Notes: generated from the letters alone by a model not told the origin. 64,000 bases of DNA from Polyangium mundeleinium (GCF_028369105.1 NZ_JAQNDO010000001.1:9084501-9148500); one strand, 5' to 3'; shown: positions 46,142 through 56,040, counted from the first letter of the stretch. Made by a program: numbers and translations.

Positions 46142-49100
46142 TCACCGCTTCGTCGCGGGACCGCCGAGCGTCTCGTCGAGCGAGCGCGAGGGAGGACGGC
46201 AATCGCGAGGCGAAAGCTCCACCCGGGCGATCCCTTCCACCACGAATTGGTGCTCGCTCCCCTGCCCGTCCCACACCACGACACGCCGAAGGGCCGCGAG
46301 ATCGCCTCGCGCGACGAGGACACGATCGACCTCGATGCGCACCCGCGCGCAGCCGGGCCGCGGCTTTCGCGGGGTCGCCTCGATCACCGCCATCCACGCG
46401 CGCGCCTCGTCCGCCCGCACCACGACGTCGAACCCTGCGGCGAGGCCCTCCGCGAGAATCGAGACAAGCGCGACGTACGGCGTATCCTCGATCGTCGACC
46501 TCGCAATCACGTAGCCGCGGCGCACGAGCGAGGCCTCGCTCCCATTCGCGAGCAGAATCTCCTCCGCCGGATCATCCGCGAAGATACGTAACACCGGCGC
46601 GCCATCCTCGCCCCGCCACGCATCCACCAGCTCCGCCGCCTCCTCCACGCGCCCCGCGCGCTCGCGGGTCGTGCGCAAGGCCGCGCGAAGCGCCAGCGTG
46701 CCCTTGTAGAGCGCCGCGAGCTCGCCGACGAGGTCCCCCGAAAGGGCCGCGCTCAACCCTGGAAACGAAAGCGTCGACGAGAGCGCCGGCACCTCGGCCC
46801 GCAGCCGATCCACGACGCCGCCTGCCTTCGTCATGCCCCCCTCGTCCTGCCGCTCCAAAAGCAGCAGCGGGCATGAGACCCACGGCACCGGGGGCTCCGT
46901 GGCGAGAGATGTATCAGGCCGACACACCGGCGCCGCGTGCGGCCGGATCGCCCGCGTGTTCGCCCGCCCGAGCACCACGCCGGGTGCGCCCGCCGCCAAA
47001 GCCACGCCCGCCGGCGCAGCCTCTCTCCGCGGAGACACCGGGGCCCCCGCCAGAGCGTGGAGCCATGCCAAACCTGTTGGATCGAGCGCCTGGAGCGCGT
47101 CCCGCATCTCCGCCGGCATCGACTCCATGCGCGCCCCGATCTCCCGGAGGACCCACCCTTCGTGAGGCTTCATGGCTTCCCGCACCGCACCCCACGCCCG
47201 CGCGATCGCCGCCTCCCCGCCCCGCGCGAACGCCTTTTCCAGAAAACCCCGCGCCTCCTCCTCGTCCGCGCGGATCAATGCGAGAATGCCCGCGCAGCCG
47301 AGCAGAAATGGATCCGACCCGCCGTGCTCCGCGGCCTCCCGCAGGTTTCTCCGGGCCACCTCGAACGAGGCCTCGCCTGCCGCCACGCCAAACCCTTGCA
47401 GCATCGCCGCGACCCGCAGGAGCGCGAGCCCCGCGCGGCCCAGGATCCGCGGCCTCCGTGGATCGTCCCAGCGCGCGCGTTGCGACGCCTCCGCGAGCGC
47501 CGCCCGCGCCTCGTCCACCCGACCTTCCCGTTCGAGCACACGCGCGAGCGAATACGACACGCCCGCCACGAGCGCGAGCAGCCCCGGCCCCGCGTCGAGC
47601 CGCAGCCATACCCGGCCGAGCCGCTCCCGCAGCGCGAAAAGCGCCTCGCTCGCCTCCCGCGCAAGGCCACGCTCGGCCCGCGTGATCGCGTACGAGCACT
47701 CGGCCGCGCAGAGCGCCTCGAGAATCGGCAGGTGGAGCGTCCCCGCAAAACGCGCCCGCACCTCGGCCATCCGCGCCTCCGCCTCCTCGTGCCGGCCGAG
47801 CACGTCGAGCGCCGTCACCTCATTGCACGCGACGGCCGCGGCAATCTCGAACAACGGCGACTCCGTCACCCCCGCGAGCCGCTCCCGCAGCGCCGCGAGC
47901 GCCGCCGCGGCCTGCGTCCCGTATCCCGACAGCGAAAGCGTCGCCGCCGCATTCGCGGCCCCGAGCGCGACCAGCGCGGGGATCGGCGCCGCCGCGGGCG
48001 CCTCCGCCCGGCGCGCGAGCTCCATCGCCGCGTCGAGTGCCCGATCGTACGCGCCCATGCGCCCGACCGAAAACACCGCCCCGCAAAGCGACGCCGCTTC
48101 CACGGCGCGAGAGCCGTGCCCCTCTGCGCCCGCGCAGGCGGCGCGGGCCATCGCAAAATGGTTCGCCGCGGTATCGTCCCAGCCGAGCTCCTGACAACAA
48201 ACGCCGGCCGCGTGCGCCGCATCGGCGAGCACTGCCCGCAACCACGGCGGCTCCCCCGTGAGGCGCATCTCCTCGGCGAGCTCGAGCGCCATCCCGAGGT
48301 GCTTGCACGCGTCGGCCCACTCCTCGCGGCCCGCGTGCAGCTTTCCTTGTCGATACGACGAAAGGAGCACACACGTGAGGAACTCGCGATCCTCGAATCG
48401 TCGCGGGAAAAACCGCCGGATCACCTCGCCGTAATCGGCTCCGCCCGCCTCGCCGGACTCGATCGCGAGATCCCCGAGCGCGAGCAACGCCCGCGCCGCG
48501 TCCCGTGCGCCTCCCTCGTCGCGGATCTCGCCGCGCGCGATCTCCAGGTACGCCTTGCGCGCCGCGCGAAAATTCCCCTCGGCGCGCAGCACCGCCGCGC
48601 GGACGAATGGATCTCCCTCGAGGAGCCGTACACTCTGCGGCGTGTGCGCGGATGGCGGCGACGAGCCCCGGTCCTCCACGACGAGCCGCGACGAAGTCGG
48701 CGGCGACGAATCCGGCCCGCCGCGCCCGCGCCGCGCCTCGATCGCCGCCCATAGATCCCGCGAGCTCGGCCGCGTCGCCTCGCCCACGTCGAGCGGGCTC
48801 TGGCGCCGCAGGCATTGCACGAAGCGCAGATAGGCGTGCGCGAGGCTCTTCGGATCCGCGGCCGGCTCGACCTCCGCCGCGATCATCGCGCCCCGCGCGG
48901 CGCGCTCGTTCCAGGGGATCGTCGCGAGCCCGAGGTAGGGCCCGAGATCCCGCCCCATCACGTTCGTCGTCTCGTAGATCAGCCCTTCGAGCTGCTCCTT
49001 CGCCTCCTGCACGAACGCGCGCCCGCTCGCGCCCTCCTCCACGCGCACGAGCAGCGGAAACAGCGCGAGCGGCCGGCTCGCGTCCACGATCACGCGCCGC

Positions 49101-49714
49101 GCGTGGGCGAACCTCCCGAGCTCGATCGCCTCCTCCAGCGACGCGTCGTCCACGAGCAGCACGAGCTTGTCCACGAGGTGCGCGGCGAGCAGCGCGGTCG
49201 CCTCCGTCCGGCCCGAGGGCACGTTCACGAGCACCTCGTCGTACCGGGCGCGGAGCGCGCGGGCGAGCGGCGCGAGCAACCACGGGCACTCCTCGATCAC
49301 CCGCGCCCGCGTCACGGCGGATCGTGCTCCTTCGGCGGGCCAGTAAAACATCTCCGCGGGCGCTCCGCCGAGCCGCAGCGGCACCACGCGGATCCCCGCG
49401 CCGCCGTCGAGGAGCTGCGTCACCCATGCGCGCACGGCGGCCTCGGGTGGGGCTTCCCGCGCGCGCCCCGACACGAGCGGCGACACGGCCGCGCGCACGC
49501 CCTCGAAGAAATCGACGACGCCCGCGCCCCTTCGGCCCTCGCCTCGCCCCTGGAAATAACGCTCCAGCGCGGGCTCGTCGACGGCCAGATCCACGACGAG
49601 GACGCGCTTGCCTTTTTGCGCCAGGAGCGCGCCGACATTGGCCACGGCCATCGCGCGCCCGACGCCTCCGCGTGCCGAAGCGAGCCCGACGATGATCCCA
49701 TGCCGATCGCTCAC
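46142..49714 (-). CDS. KGGVGR-variant ParA/MinD-like ATPase with TPR-like region (1190 aa)
   Basis: The N-terminal 300 residues are a MinD/ParA-type domain (IIVGLASARGGVGRAMAVAN, RVLVVDLAVDEPALERYF, VLVNVPSGRTEATALLAAHLVD). The deviant Walker A reads ARGGVGR rather than KGGVGK, so the signature Lys is replaced; the second position is also Arg. About residues 360-850 hold helical repeats (TPR/SEL-like, many AR..A.E units). The C-terminal 200 residues form another domain with LRIFADDPAEEILLANGSE and ARVRIEVDRVLVARGD. Family members are often found with defence or signalling genes. Function unknown. The length fills the 3.5-kb block alone. Confidence 0.82.
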   Translation of the reverse strand: MSDRHGIIVGLASARGGVGRAMAVANVGALLAQKGKRVLVVDLAVDEPALERYFQGRGEGRRGAGVVDFFEGVRAAVSPLVSGRAREAPPEAAVRAWVTQLLDGGAGIRVVPLRLGGAPAEMFYWPAEGARSAVTRARVIEECPWLLAPLARALRARYDEVLVNVPSGRTEATALLAAHLVDKLVLLVDDASLEEAIELGRFAHARRVIVDASRPLALFPLLVRVEEGASGRAFVQEAKEQLEGLIYETTNVMGRDLGPYLGLATIPWNERAARGAMIAAEVEPAADPKSLAHAYLRFVQCLRRQSPLDVGEATRPSSRDLWAAIEARRGRGGPDSSPPTSSRLVVEDRGSSPPSAHTPQSVRLLEGDPFVRAAVLRAEGNFRAARKAYLEIARGEIRDEGGARDAARALLALGDLAIESGEAGGADYGEVIRRFFPRRFEDREFLTCVLLSSYRQGKLHAGREEWADACKHLGMALELAEEMRLTGEPPWLRAVLADAAHAAGVCCQELGWDDTAANHFAMARAACAGAEGHGSRAVEAASLCGAVFSVGRMGAYDRALDAAMELARRAEAPAAAPIPALVALGAANAAATLSLSGYGTQAAAALAALRERLAGVTESPLFEIAAAVACNEVTALDVLGRHEEAEARMAEVRARFAGTLHLPILEALCAAECSYAITRAERGLAREASEALFALRERLGRVWLRLDAGPGLLALVAGVSYSLARVLEREGRVDEARAALAEASQRARWDDPRRPRILGRAGLALLRVAAMLQGFGVAAGEASFEVARRNLREAAEHGGSDPFLLGCAGILALIRADEEEARGFLEKAFARGGEAAIARAWGAVREAMKPHEGWVLREIGARMESMPAEMRDALQALDPTGLAWLHALAGAPVSPRREAAPAGVALAAGAPGVVLGRANTRAIRPHAAPVCRPDTSLATEPPVPWVSCPLLLLERQDEGGMTKAGGVVDRLRAEVPALSSTLSFPGLSAALSGDLVGELAALYKGTLALRAALRTTRERAGRVEEAAELVDAWRGEDGAPVLRIFADDPAEEILLANGSEASLVRRGYVIARSTIEDTPYVALVSILAEGLAAGFDVVVRADEARAWMAVIEATPRKPRPGCARVRIEVDRVLVARGDLAALRRVVVWDGQGSEHQFVVEGIARVELSPRDCRPPSRSLDETLGGPATKR

Positions 49715-49926
49715 GCCGCCCTCGTCCCGTCCCGTCCCCGCGCCCGGGAATCCGACGGGGCACGGACTCTACCGGACCGGGGTATCGCCTGGCAATAGAC
49801 GCCCCGTTTTGGTGAGCGCTCTTCCAAGCAATGGTTCGTGCTTCCGGCATCGGTATCTCGACGAGCCGCCCCCGTGGTGCTTTCCTCCGCGCGGCGAGGA
49901 ACCAGGAAACGACGAGGAGACGAGCC

Positions 49927-50382
49927 GTGGATCCGAGAGAAAGTCGAGCCACCCCCGAAGGCGCCATCGTGGTGAACGACCGCGTTCACGTCCCGGCGTC
50001 GGCCCTCACCGTGACGACGGCGCGCGCCTCCGGCCCCGGCGGACAAAACGTCAACAAGGTCGAGTCCAAGGTCGACGTCCGGGTCGATCTCGACGTGATC
50101 GTGGGCCTCGACGAAGGCGCGCGGGCGCGGCTCCTCGCGGCGGTGCGCACCCGCCTCGATGCCGAGGGCAAGCTGCGCGTCACGAGCCAGAGAACGCGGG
50201 ATCAGGGGAGAAACCTGGCGGACGCCCACGACAAGATCCGCGCGCTCGTCGCGGCGGCGCTCGTCGCGCCCCGGCCGCGCAAGCCCACGCGCCCGAGCCG
50301 CGGCGCGGTCGAGCGCCGCCTCGACGAAAAGAAACGCGCCGGGGAGCGCAAACGCTCTCGCGCCGGCCGCGCCGACGATTGA
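49927..50382 (+). CDS. arfB: Alternative ribosome-rescue factor ArfB-like
   Basis: The class I release-factor GGQ motif is in TTARASGPGGQNVNKVESKV, followed by DVRVDLDVIV and a basic tail rich in Arg/Lys, as in ArfB/YaeJ and ICT1. It hydrolyses peptidyl-tRNA on stalled ribosomes. GTG 49927 has GAGGAG about eight bases upstream; the longer frame adds a poor, Arg-rich extension. Its stop abuts that of the convergent lipoprotein gene. Confidence 0.9.
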   Translation: MDPRESRATPEGAIVVNDRVHVPASALTVTTARASGPGGQNVNKVESKVDVRVDLDVIVGLDEGARARLLAAVRTRLDAEGKLRVTSQRTRDQGRNLADAHDKIRALVAAALVAPRPRKPTRPSRGAVERRLDEKKRAGERKRSRAGRADD

Positions 50383-50946
50383 CTAACCGCCCAGGTTCGT
50401 CTCGTCCTGCGGCCCCCCCGCTTCGGCCGGCCCGTCGTGGATCGGCACCGAGACGTGCTCGTGCACGATGAGCCATTGCCCGTCGCGCCACGCCCACACG
50501 ACGGACCAGCGCGCGTCGAACGACTCCGTCATGCCGTCCCGGAACGTGATGTCGAAATGCACGATCCCCGCGGCCAATGCGGTGTTTCCATGGGACTCGA
50601 TCCGGGCATCGTCGCGGACCTTTGCTTTCAGGCTGCTGAACTGCGCGAGAAGATCCTTCACACCCTTCTCGTAGGCCTTCCAGCCTCGGTGCTCGAGGGG
50701 CGCGAAATCGAAGAAGACCAGGCCCTCGTCTTTCGCGTAAAATGGGGCGGAATTCTGCGGATCGAGGGAGCTCCACGCGTCCCACGTGCGCTGCATCAGC
50801 TCTGTCGTGGGCTTCTCGGGCGCGCTTTGCTCCTGCTGGGAGGTCGGGTCTTTTTTGCAGCCCATCGGCGCCACGACGAGCGCTGGAATCGCCAGCGCGG
50901 CGCAGAGGGAAAGTCCGGCGAGGAGAGAAGAGCGAACCTTTTTCAT
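50383..50946 (-). CDS. Lipoprotein with SnoaL/NTF2-like domain
   Basis: Signal sequence and lipobox-like VVAPMGCKK (Cys about residue 30) precede a domain of about 130 residues. It has TTELMQRTWDAWSSLDPQ, AYEKGVKDLLAQFSSLKA and ARWSVVWAWRDGQWLIVHEHVSVP, the pattern of SnoaL-like (ketosteroid-isomerase-fold) proteins. ATG 50946 has GGAGG upstream. No catalytic residues can be assigned; it may bind a ligand on the membrane. Confidence 0.82.
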   Translation of the reverse strand: MKKVRSSLLAGLSLCAALAIPALVVAPMGCKKDPTSQQEQSAPEKPTTELMQRTWDAWSSLDPQNSAPFYAKDEGLVFFDFAPLEHRGWKAYEKGVKDLLAQFSSLKAKVRDDARIESHGNTALAAGIVHFDITFRDGMTESFDARWSVVWAWRDGQWLIVHEHVSVPIHDGPAEAGGPQDETNLGG

Positions 50947-51148
50947 GAGCGTCGCCTCCTGCGAATCGCCGCGAGCCGATGCACGCAGCGGGCCGCCAAC
51001 CCGTGGCGCGGGGACGAAAATGCGAATTTTCAACCCGAGAAGAACGCAAAACGGTCGTTCGGGAGAACCGGAGCCATCACTTCAGGAGAAACCCGACCCG
51101 TCGAAGAAACCGAAGCGACGAAGAGGTAAGACCTATTGCATCGGCTGG

Positions 51149-51178
51149 TTGACATGCCGTCGTTATGTCACGTAATGT
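51149..51178 (+). promoter_or_regulatory. Putative sigma-70 promoter of the hybrid kinase gene
   Basis: TTGACA, 18 bases, TAATGT. It lies 51 bases upstream of the chosen ATG (51229). This argues against the upstream ATG at 51175 as start. Confidence 0.55.
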
Positions 51179-51228
51179 CGGCGCACGAAGTCGAGTCGCC
51201 GACGCCGTGGAGAACACGGGAGGACAGG

Positions 51229-54036
51229 ATGGGCACGGGGTTAGGATCGTCTTGCCGACCGCACGACGAGAGCGGGGCGCTCCTCGACCTCGCGCTCCGA
51301 GCGTCCGGCGCGGGGCATTGGTCCTGGGACCTGGGGGCGCACGAGGGCTACTGGTCCGACGAAGTCTACCGCATGTTCGGGGAGCGCCCCGCCCCGGACG
51401 GGGGCCCGGTGCACGGCGAGACCTTTCGCAAGGCCGTCCATCCCGAGGATCTCGCGCCCACGCAGGCGCGGTTCGCGGCTGCATTCGCGGAAAGGAGTGA
51501 CTTCGTCTCCGAATACCGCATTCGTCGAACCGACGGCGCCATCCGGTGGATCCGCTCGCGCGGCCGCGTCCTCACGGACGACGCCGGGCGGGCGCGCATG
51601 GTCGGCGTATCGCTCGACGTGACGGCGGAAAAAACCCAGAAAGCCCGGCTCCGCGCGAGCGAGGAGCGCTTCCAGGCGGCCGTCGAGAGCTCGCTCGACG
51701 CCGTGGGCATTTATTCGGCCGTCCGTGACGGGTCCGGCACCCTCGTCGACTTTCGCACCGATTACGTGAACGCCGCCGCCTGCGAGCTCGTCCGGATGTC
51801 CCGCGCGGCGCAGATCGGCCGGACGCTGCGCGATCTCTACCCTGCCCCCCGTGCCGCGCGGGGCATCGAGCATTATGCGCGGGTCGTCGAGACGGGCGAG
51901 CCCCTCTTCAGGGAAGCCTTCCATTACGAGGACGAGCGCGACGACCCCGACACGCGCCTGCAGAGGGCTTATGACGTGCGCGTGATCCGGATGGGCGACG
52001 GAATCATGGCCACGTGGCGCGACATCACCGATCGCGTGCGCAGCGAGCAAGAGGTCCGCGAAACCAAGGAGATGCTCGAGGCGCTCATCGACAACACCGC
52101 GGCCTCCATCTTCGTCAAGGACACGAGCGGGCGTTTCCTCCTCGCGAACCCGCGCGTGCAGGCGAACTTCGGCCTGCCTCTCGACCAGATCCTCGGAAAA
52201 ACCGACCACGAGCTCGTCCCCCCCGCCATCGCCGACGCCTTCCGCCAGAATGACCTCGACGTGCTCCGCTCCGAGCGCGTGATTGAGCGCGAGGAGGAAA
52301 TGGTCATCGACGGCAAGCTCCACACCTTCCTCTCGCTCAAGTTTCCCCTGCGGGATCGCCACGGCAAACCCTACGCCGTCTGCGGCGTCGCGACGGACAT
52401 CACGGATCGCAAGCAGCTCGAAGACGGCCTCCGGGACAGCGAGGAGCGCGCCAGGGCGCGGGCCCAGGAGATCGAGGCGCTGATGGATGCGACGCCGGCC
52501 GCGATCTGGATCGCGCACGACCCGCATTGCCACCTCATCACCGGCAGCCGCACCGCGTACGAGATGATGCGCGTGCCGCCCGAGCAAACGAACATCTCGA
52601 AGACGGCGGCGGAAGGCGACACCGTGCCGCACGTGCGCATCTTCCGGGACGGCAAGGAGCTCCGCCCCGAGGAGCTGCCCATCCAGCGCGCCGCGCGTGG
52701 AGAGCCGGCGCGTGATTGGGAGGAGGAGATCGTCTTCGCCGACGGAGACCGCATCACCATCTTCGGCAGCGCCGTACCGCTGCGCGGCCCGAACGGCGAG
52801 CCACGCGGCTCGATTGGCGCGTTCGTCGACATCACGGCGTTCAAGCAGGCGGAGTCCGCGCTGCAGAACGAACGGCAGCGGACCGAGGAGGCGCTCCGCG
52901 TCGCGGACCGACGCAAAGACGAGTTTCTCGCCATGCTCTCGCACGAGCTCCGAAACCCCCTGGCGACGATCCGCAATGCGGTGAGCGTGCTCCGCAGCAC
53001 GCGCTCGGAGAGCCCGCGCGTCGAGCGGCTGCACGCCATGATCGACCGCCAATCCGAGCAACTCTCGCGCATGGTCGACGACCTGCTCGACGTCGGTCGC
53101 ATCACGCAGGGCAAGCTGATCCTGCGCAAGGAGCGAATCGACCTCGGCACGATCGTGAGCCGCGCGGTGGAGACGAGCCGCCCGCTCATCGACGCGGCCG
53201 GGCATACGCTCTCGATCAAGCTACCGGCGGGCTCCGTGGTGCTCGAAGGCGACCTCGGCCGGCTCTCGCAGGTCCTCTCGAATCTGCTCAACAACGCGGC
53301 GAAATACACGGAGAACCGGGGCCTGATCCGGCTCTCCGCCGAGGTCGGGGGCGCCGAGGTCCAGATCCGGGTGGAGGACAATGGAATCGGCATTGCGCCC
53401 GACGTCCTGCCGCATGTCTTCGACCTCTTCACGCAAGCGAGCCGCACCCTCGACCGCGCGCAGGGTGGCCTCGGCATCGGCCTCACGCTGGTGCGCACGC
53501 TCGTGGAAATGCACGGCGGCAAGGTCTCCGCGGGGAGCGGCGGCACGGGCCAGGGCGCCGAATTCACCGTGTGCCTGCCGATATGCCACGCCGCGCCGGC
53601 GGAGGAGCTCGCCGCGCCGACGAGCGAGGCGCGCGAGCTCCCGTCGAGGAGCGAGCGACGGCGCGTCCTGATCGTGGACGACAACTGCGACGCTGCGGAG
53701 AGCCTGGCCCTCATGCTCGGATACCTCGGGCACGACACCCGCGTCGCGCACGACGGGCCGAGCACGATTGACATCGCCAGGGTGTTCCAGCCCGAGGTCG
53801 TCCTGCTCGACATCGGCCTGCCAGGGTTCGACGGATACGAGGTCGCGCGCCGCCTGCGCGCGCAACGCGAGACACGGGCGGCGATCCTCGTCGCGCTCAC
53901 GGGGTACGGGCAAGAAGAGGACCGAAAACAGGCGCGGCGGGCCGGCTTTGATCACCACCTCACGAAGCCGGTCGATCACGACCGGCTGATCTCCCTCCTC
54001 ACCTCGCGGGTGGCGCCGGTCGATGTGTCGGCCTGA
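51229..54036 (+). CDS. Multi-PAS hybrid sensor histidine kinase with receiver domain
   Basis: Four PAS/PAC units can be traced (about residues 20-130, 135-260, 275-395 and 405-520; for example WSDEVYRMFGE, IFVKDTSGRFLLANPRV). HisKA has the phospho-acceptor in LAMLSHELRNPLATIRNAVS (His about 571), then HATPase_c with VEDNGIGIAPDVLPHVFDLF and GGLGIGLTLV. A C-terminal REC domain (about 813-930) has VLIVDDNCD and Asp in LLDIGLPG (about 861). There is no transmembrane segment, so it senses cytoplasmic signals. ATG 51229 has GGGAGG just upstream and follows the promoter. Confidence 0.93.
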   Translation: MGTGLGSSCRPHDESGALLDLALRASGAGHWSWDLGAHEGYWSDEVYRMFGERPAPDGGPVHGETFRKAVHPEDLAPTQARFAAAFAERSDFVSEYRIRRTDGAIRWIRSRGRVLTDDAGRARMVGVSLDVTAEKTQKARLRASEERFQAAVESSLDAVGIYSAVRDGSGTLVDFRTDYVNAAACELVRMSRAAQIGRTLRDLYPAPRAARGIEHYARVVETGEPLFREAFHYEDERDDPDTRLQRAYDVRVIRMGDGIMATWRDITDRVRSEQEVRETKEMLEALIDNTAASIFVKDTSGRFLLANPRVQANFGLPLDQILGKTDHELVPPAIADAFRQNDLDVLRSERVIEREEEMVIDGKLHTFLSLKFPLRDRHGKPYAVCGVATDITDRKQLEDGLRDSEERARARAQEIEALMDATPAAIWIAHDPHCHLITGSRTAYEMMRVPPEQTNISKTAAEGDTVPHVRIFRDGKELRPEELPIQRAARGEPARDWEEEIVFADGDRITIFGSAVPLRGPNGEPRGSIGAFVDITAFKQAESALQNERQRTEEALRVADRRKDEFLAMLSHELRNPLATIRNAVSVLRSTRSESPRVERLHAMIDRQSEQLSRMVDDLLDVGRITQGKLILRKERIDLGTIVSRAVETSRPLIDAAGHTLSIKLPAGSVVLEGDLGRLSQVLSNLLNNAAKYTENRGLIRLSAEVGGAEVQIRVEDNGIGIAPDVLPHVFDLFTQASRTLDRAQGGLGIGLTLVRTLVEMHGGKVSAGSGGTGQGAEFTVCLPICHAAPAEELAAPTSEARELPSRSERRRVLIVDDNCDAAESLALMLGYLGHDTRVAHDGPSTIDIARVFQPEVVLLDIGLPGFDGYEVARRLRAQRETRAAILVALTGYGQEEDRKQARRAGFDHHLTKPVDHDRLISLLTSRVAPVDVSA

Positions 54037-54108
54037 CGTAACGGGACTCCGAACGCGACCTTTCCTTCTTCGCCCCCCCTCGTGCAACATGGCGGGCGGA
54101 GCAGGTAC

Positions 54109-54930
54109 ATGCAGCGCGTGATCGATGCCTTCTGGGAACGTCTCGAGGACAACGTCGCGAAGTCGTGCGTGCGCGTCGAAGCGGCGGAAGTCCCGTTTTA
54201 TCGGAGCTTGCCCGCGGAGGTGCGACGCGGGGCCTTCAAGCGTGCGTTCGAGGCGATGGGCCACGACCTCGTCGCGGAGGATTCGCAGGCGTTCCCGACC
54301 CTGCTCGCGGTGATCGGCGAACAACGATCGGGGCTCGGGGTCAGGATCGTGGACATCCTGCGCGGGATGGCGATGGGCTTCGACGTCGTCACCGAGGACT
54401 TCGCGACCTTTTTTGCAGGCGATCCCGAGGCGCGCCTTCACTGGGAGCGGATGCGCGCCCGCGTGAGTTACATGGGCGCGGCCACGCTCGCGGACGCGTA
54501 TCTCGGCGCGCGCGAAAAACTCGTACGCGCGCAGGCCGAGGAGATCTTGCAGCTCTCCGCGCGGGTGCTCCCGCTCTACCCGGGGATCCTCGTCTTGCCG
54601 CTCGTCGGCGCGCTCGACGCCGCGCGCGCGGCGCACCTGACGCCGCTCTTGCTCCAGGCGGTCGTGGAGAACCAATCCCGCGTCGTGCTGCTCGACGTGA
54701 CGGGATTGCCCTCGGTCGGGGCAGAGGCGGCCGAGCATTTGATGGGCGCGGCGCGGGGCGTCGAATTGCTCGGCGCGACACCGATCCTCGTGGGCGTACG
54801 GCCGCACATGGCGCGCGCGATGGTCGAAGCCGGGGTTGACCTCGGCAGGCTCCGATCCCGCGCGGATCTTGCGAGCGGGCTCCGGGATGCGCTCGATGCG
54901 CTCGGGCTTGCCATTGCGCGGAAGCGTTGA
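54109..54930 (+). CDS. RsbR/RsbS-type STAS domain protein
   Basis: An N-terminal helical sensor region (about 1-145, RsbR_N-like) is followed by a STAS domain (about 155-265: ILVLPLVGALDAARAAHL, VVLLDVTGLPSVGAEAAEHLMGAARG). Stressosome proteins of this type are phosphorylated on Thr/Ser in the STAS domain. The domain has Thr in DVTGL and Ser in PSVG, at the expected phosphosites. Start ATG 54109 is preferred over GTG 54082. The gene follows the kinase by 72 bases in the same direction, so a functional link is possible. Confidence 0.82.
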   Translation: MQRVIDAFWERLEDNVAKSCVRVEAAEVPFYRSLPAEVRRGAFKRAFEAMGHDLVAEDSQAFPTLLAVIGEQRSGLGVRIVDILRGMAMGFDVVTEDFATFFAGDPEARLHWERMRARVSYMGAATLADAYLGAREKLVRAQAEEILQLSARVLPLYPGILVLPLVGALDAARAAHLTPLLLQAVVENQSRVVLLDVTGLPSVGAEAAEHLMGAARGVELLGATPILVGVRPHMARAMVEAGVDLGRLRSRADLASGLRDALDALGLAIARKR

Positions 54931-55081
54931 CGCAACGCCGCGCCGTGGCCCCCGCACCCATTCTCCGAATGGCCTCGACGAGCCCGCGCGACAGCGTCGA
55001 ATAGGTCGACAACCCCGACACGTCGAACCCGCCCGTCGCGAGCGCCATGGCCGCGGCCGCGCGAATCCCCTGGTCGGCATG
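54929..55081 (-). pseudogene. Possible gene fragment, family unknown
   Basis: On the minus strand the stretch reads GIRAAAAMALATGGFDVSGL and then STYSTLSRGLVEAIRRMGAG. Its codon bias is that of a true gene, but it has no proper start and runs antisense into the STAS gene without a domain. It could be the end of a decayed protein. I do not recognise the family. Confidence 0.25.
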
Positions 55082-55084
55082 TCG

Positions 55085-55660
55085 TTACTCGTTTACGCGC
55101 GCTCTTCGCCGCGCCCGACGTGCCATCGTCATGAACACGGCGAATAGAATCAATGGGAAGCCTTCCGGGCAACTCGTCGCCACATTGCACCCGGCACATC
55201 CCTTTGCGTGCTCCTTCGGCAGGGGCCACCGCCAGCTCGGCTTGGGCTGCTCTGAGCATTGCGTCTTGTCGAACACACACGGAGGGTCGGCGTACACAAC
55301 AGGGCAGCTCGCTGGCGGGCTCTCGTTGGGGAGGCTTGGCGGTTCGCCTTGGATTTCGCGGGTGACCGTCACACGAAAAGGCTCCTTTGGTGTCCCGAGC
55401 CTCTTGATGATTTCCTTTTTCTCGTCCAGAAACTCGAAGCGATAGAAAATGGGCCCGGTGACATTGACGTATACACATGGTATCAACGCGCCGAAGCCCC
55501 GCCCCATCCTCCTCATGTCGATCCGATGGTCGCGCGTGTCTCCAAAGGGTTTGTACAAGACGACAGCGGCCTGCGCCTCTTCTCCCTCGGGCAGCTCGAC
55601 AGAAAGCGGGACGGGGGTATCGACGAGCGCCTCCGGAGGCGGCGTATGAAGCGGTGTTAC
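55085..55660 (-). pseudogene. 5'-truncated Cys-rich surface protein with C-terminal anchor
   Basis: The conserved part starts at HTPPPEALVDTPVPLSVELP and includes VVLYKPFG, RMGRGFGALIPCVYV and EPPSLPNESPPASC, which resembles beta-sandwich domains repeated in Polyangiaceae surface proteins. The end has KGCAGCNVATSC, a membrane helix and RRARRR, like a sorting anchor. No ATG, GTG or TTG occurs in frame ahead of the conserved part; the open frame continues to 55942 only through the 43-bp repeats. The N-terminal part of the gene has been lost. Confidence 0.6.
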
Positions 55661-55686
55661 GACACCTCCGGGAACGCCGGGAAGAG

Positions 55687-56040
55687 CTTGGCGCGGGTGC
55701 AAGGAGCACTCCGGTGGACCGGAGCACGCGTTGGCGGAGGTGCGAAGACCCCTCCGAACGTCCCGACCCCTCTTTGGCGCGGGTGCGAAGACCTCTCCTG
55801 ACGACCCGACCATGGCTTGGCGCGGGTGCAGAGAGCACTCCGGACGTCCCGACCATGGCTTGGCGCAGGTGCAAAGACACCTCCGGACGTCCCGACCATG
55901 GCTTGGCGCAGGTGCAAAGACACCTCCGGACGTCCCGACCATGGCTTGGCGTGGGTGCGGAGGCCCCTCCAGACGGCCCGACCTCCCTTTGGCGCGGCTG
56001 CGGAGACCTCTCCGGACGTCCCGACCCCTCTTGGGCGCGA
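55687..56040. repeat. 43-bp minisatellite
   Basis: Eight consecutive units start at 55687, 55730, 55773, 55816, 55859, 55902, 55945 and 55988, each exactly 43 bp apart; a ninth partial unit begins at 56030. The core is CTTGGCGCAGGTGCAAAGAC followed by ACCTCCGGACGTCCCGACC. Units at 55859 and 55902 are identical over their whole length. The period is not a multiple of three, so all three frames are open by cycling, and no protein is expected. There are no unique spacers, so it is not a CRISPR array. Confidence 0.92.

Noticed and set aside
55687-56040. Possible CRISPR array
   Set aside because: Units are adjacent with no unique spacers, the period is fixed at 43 bp, and no cas gene is present.
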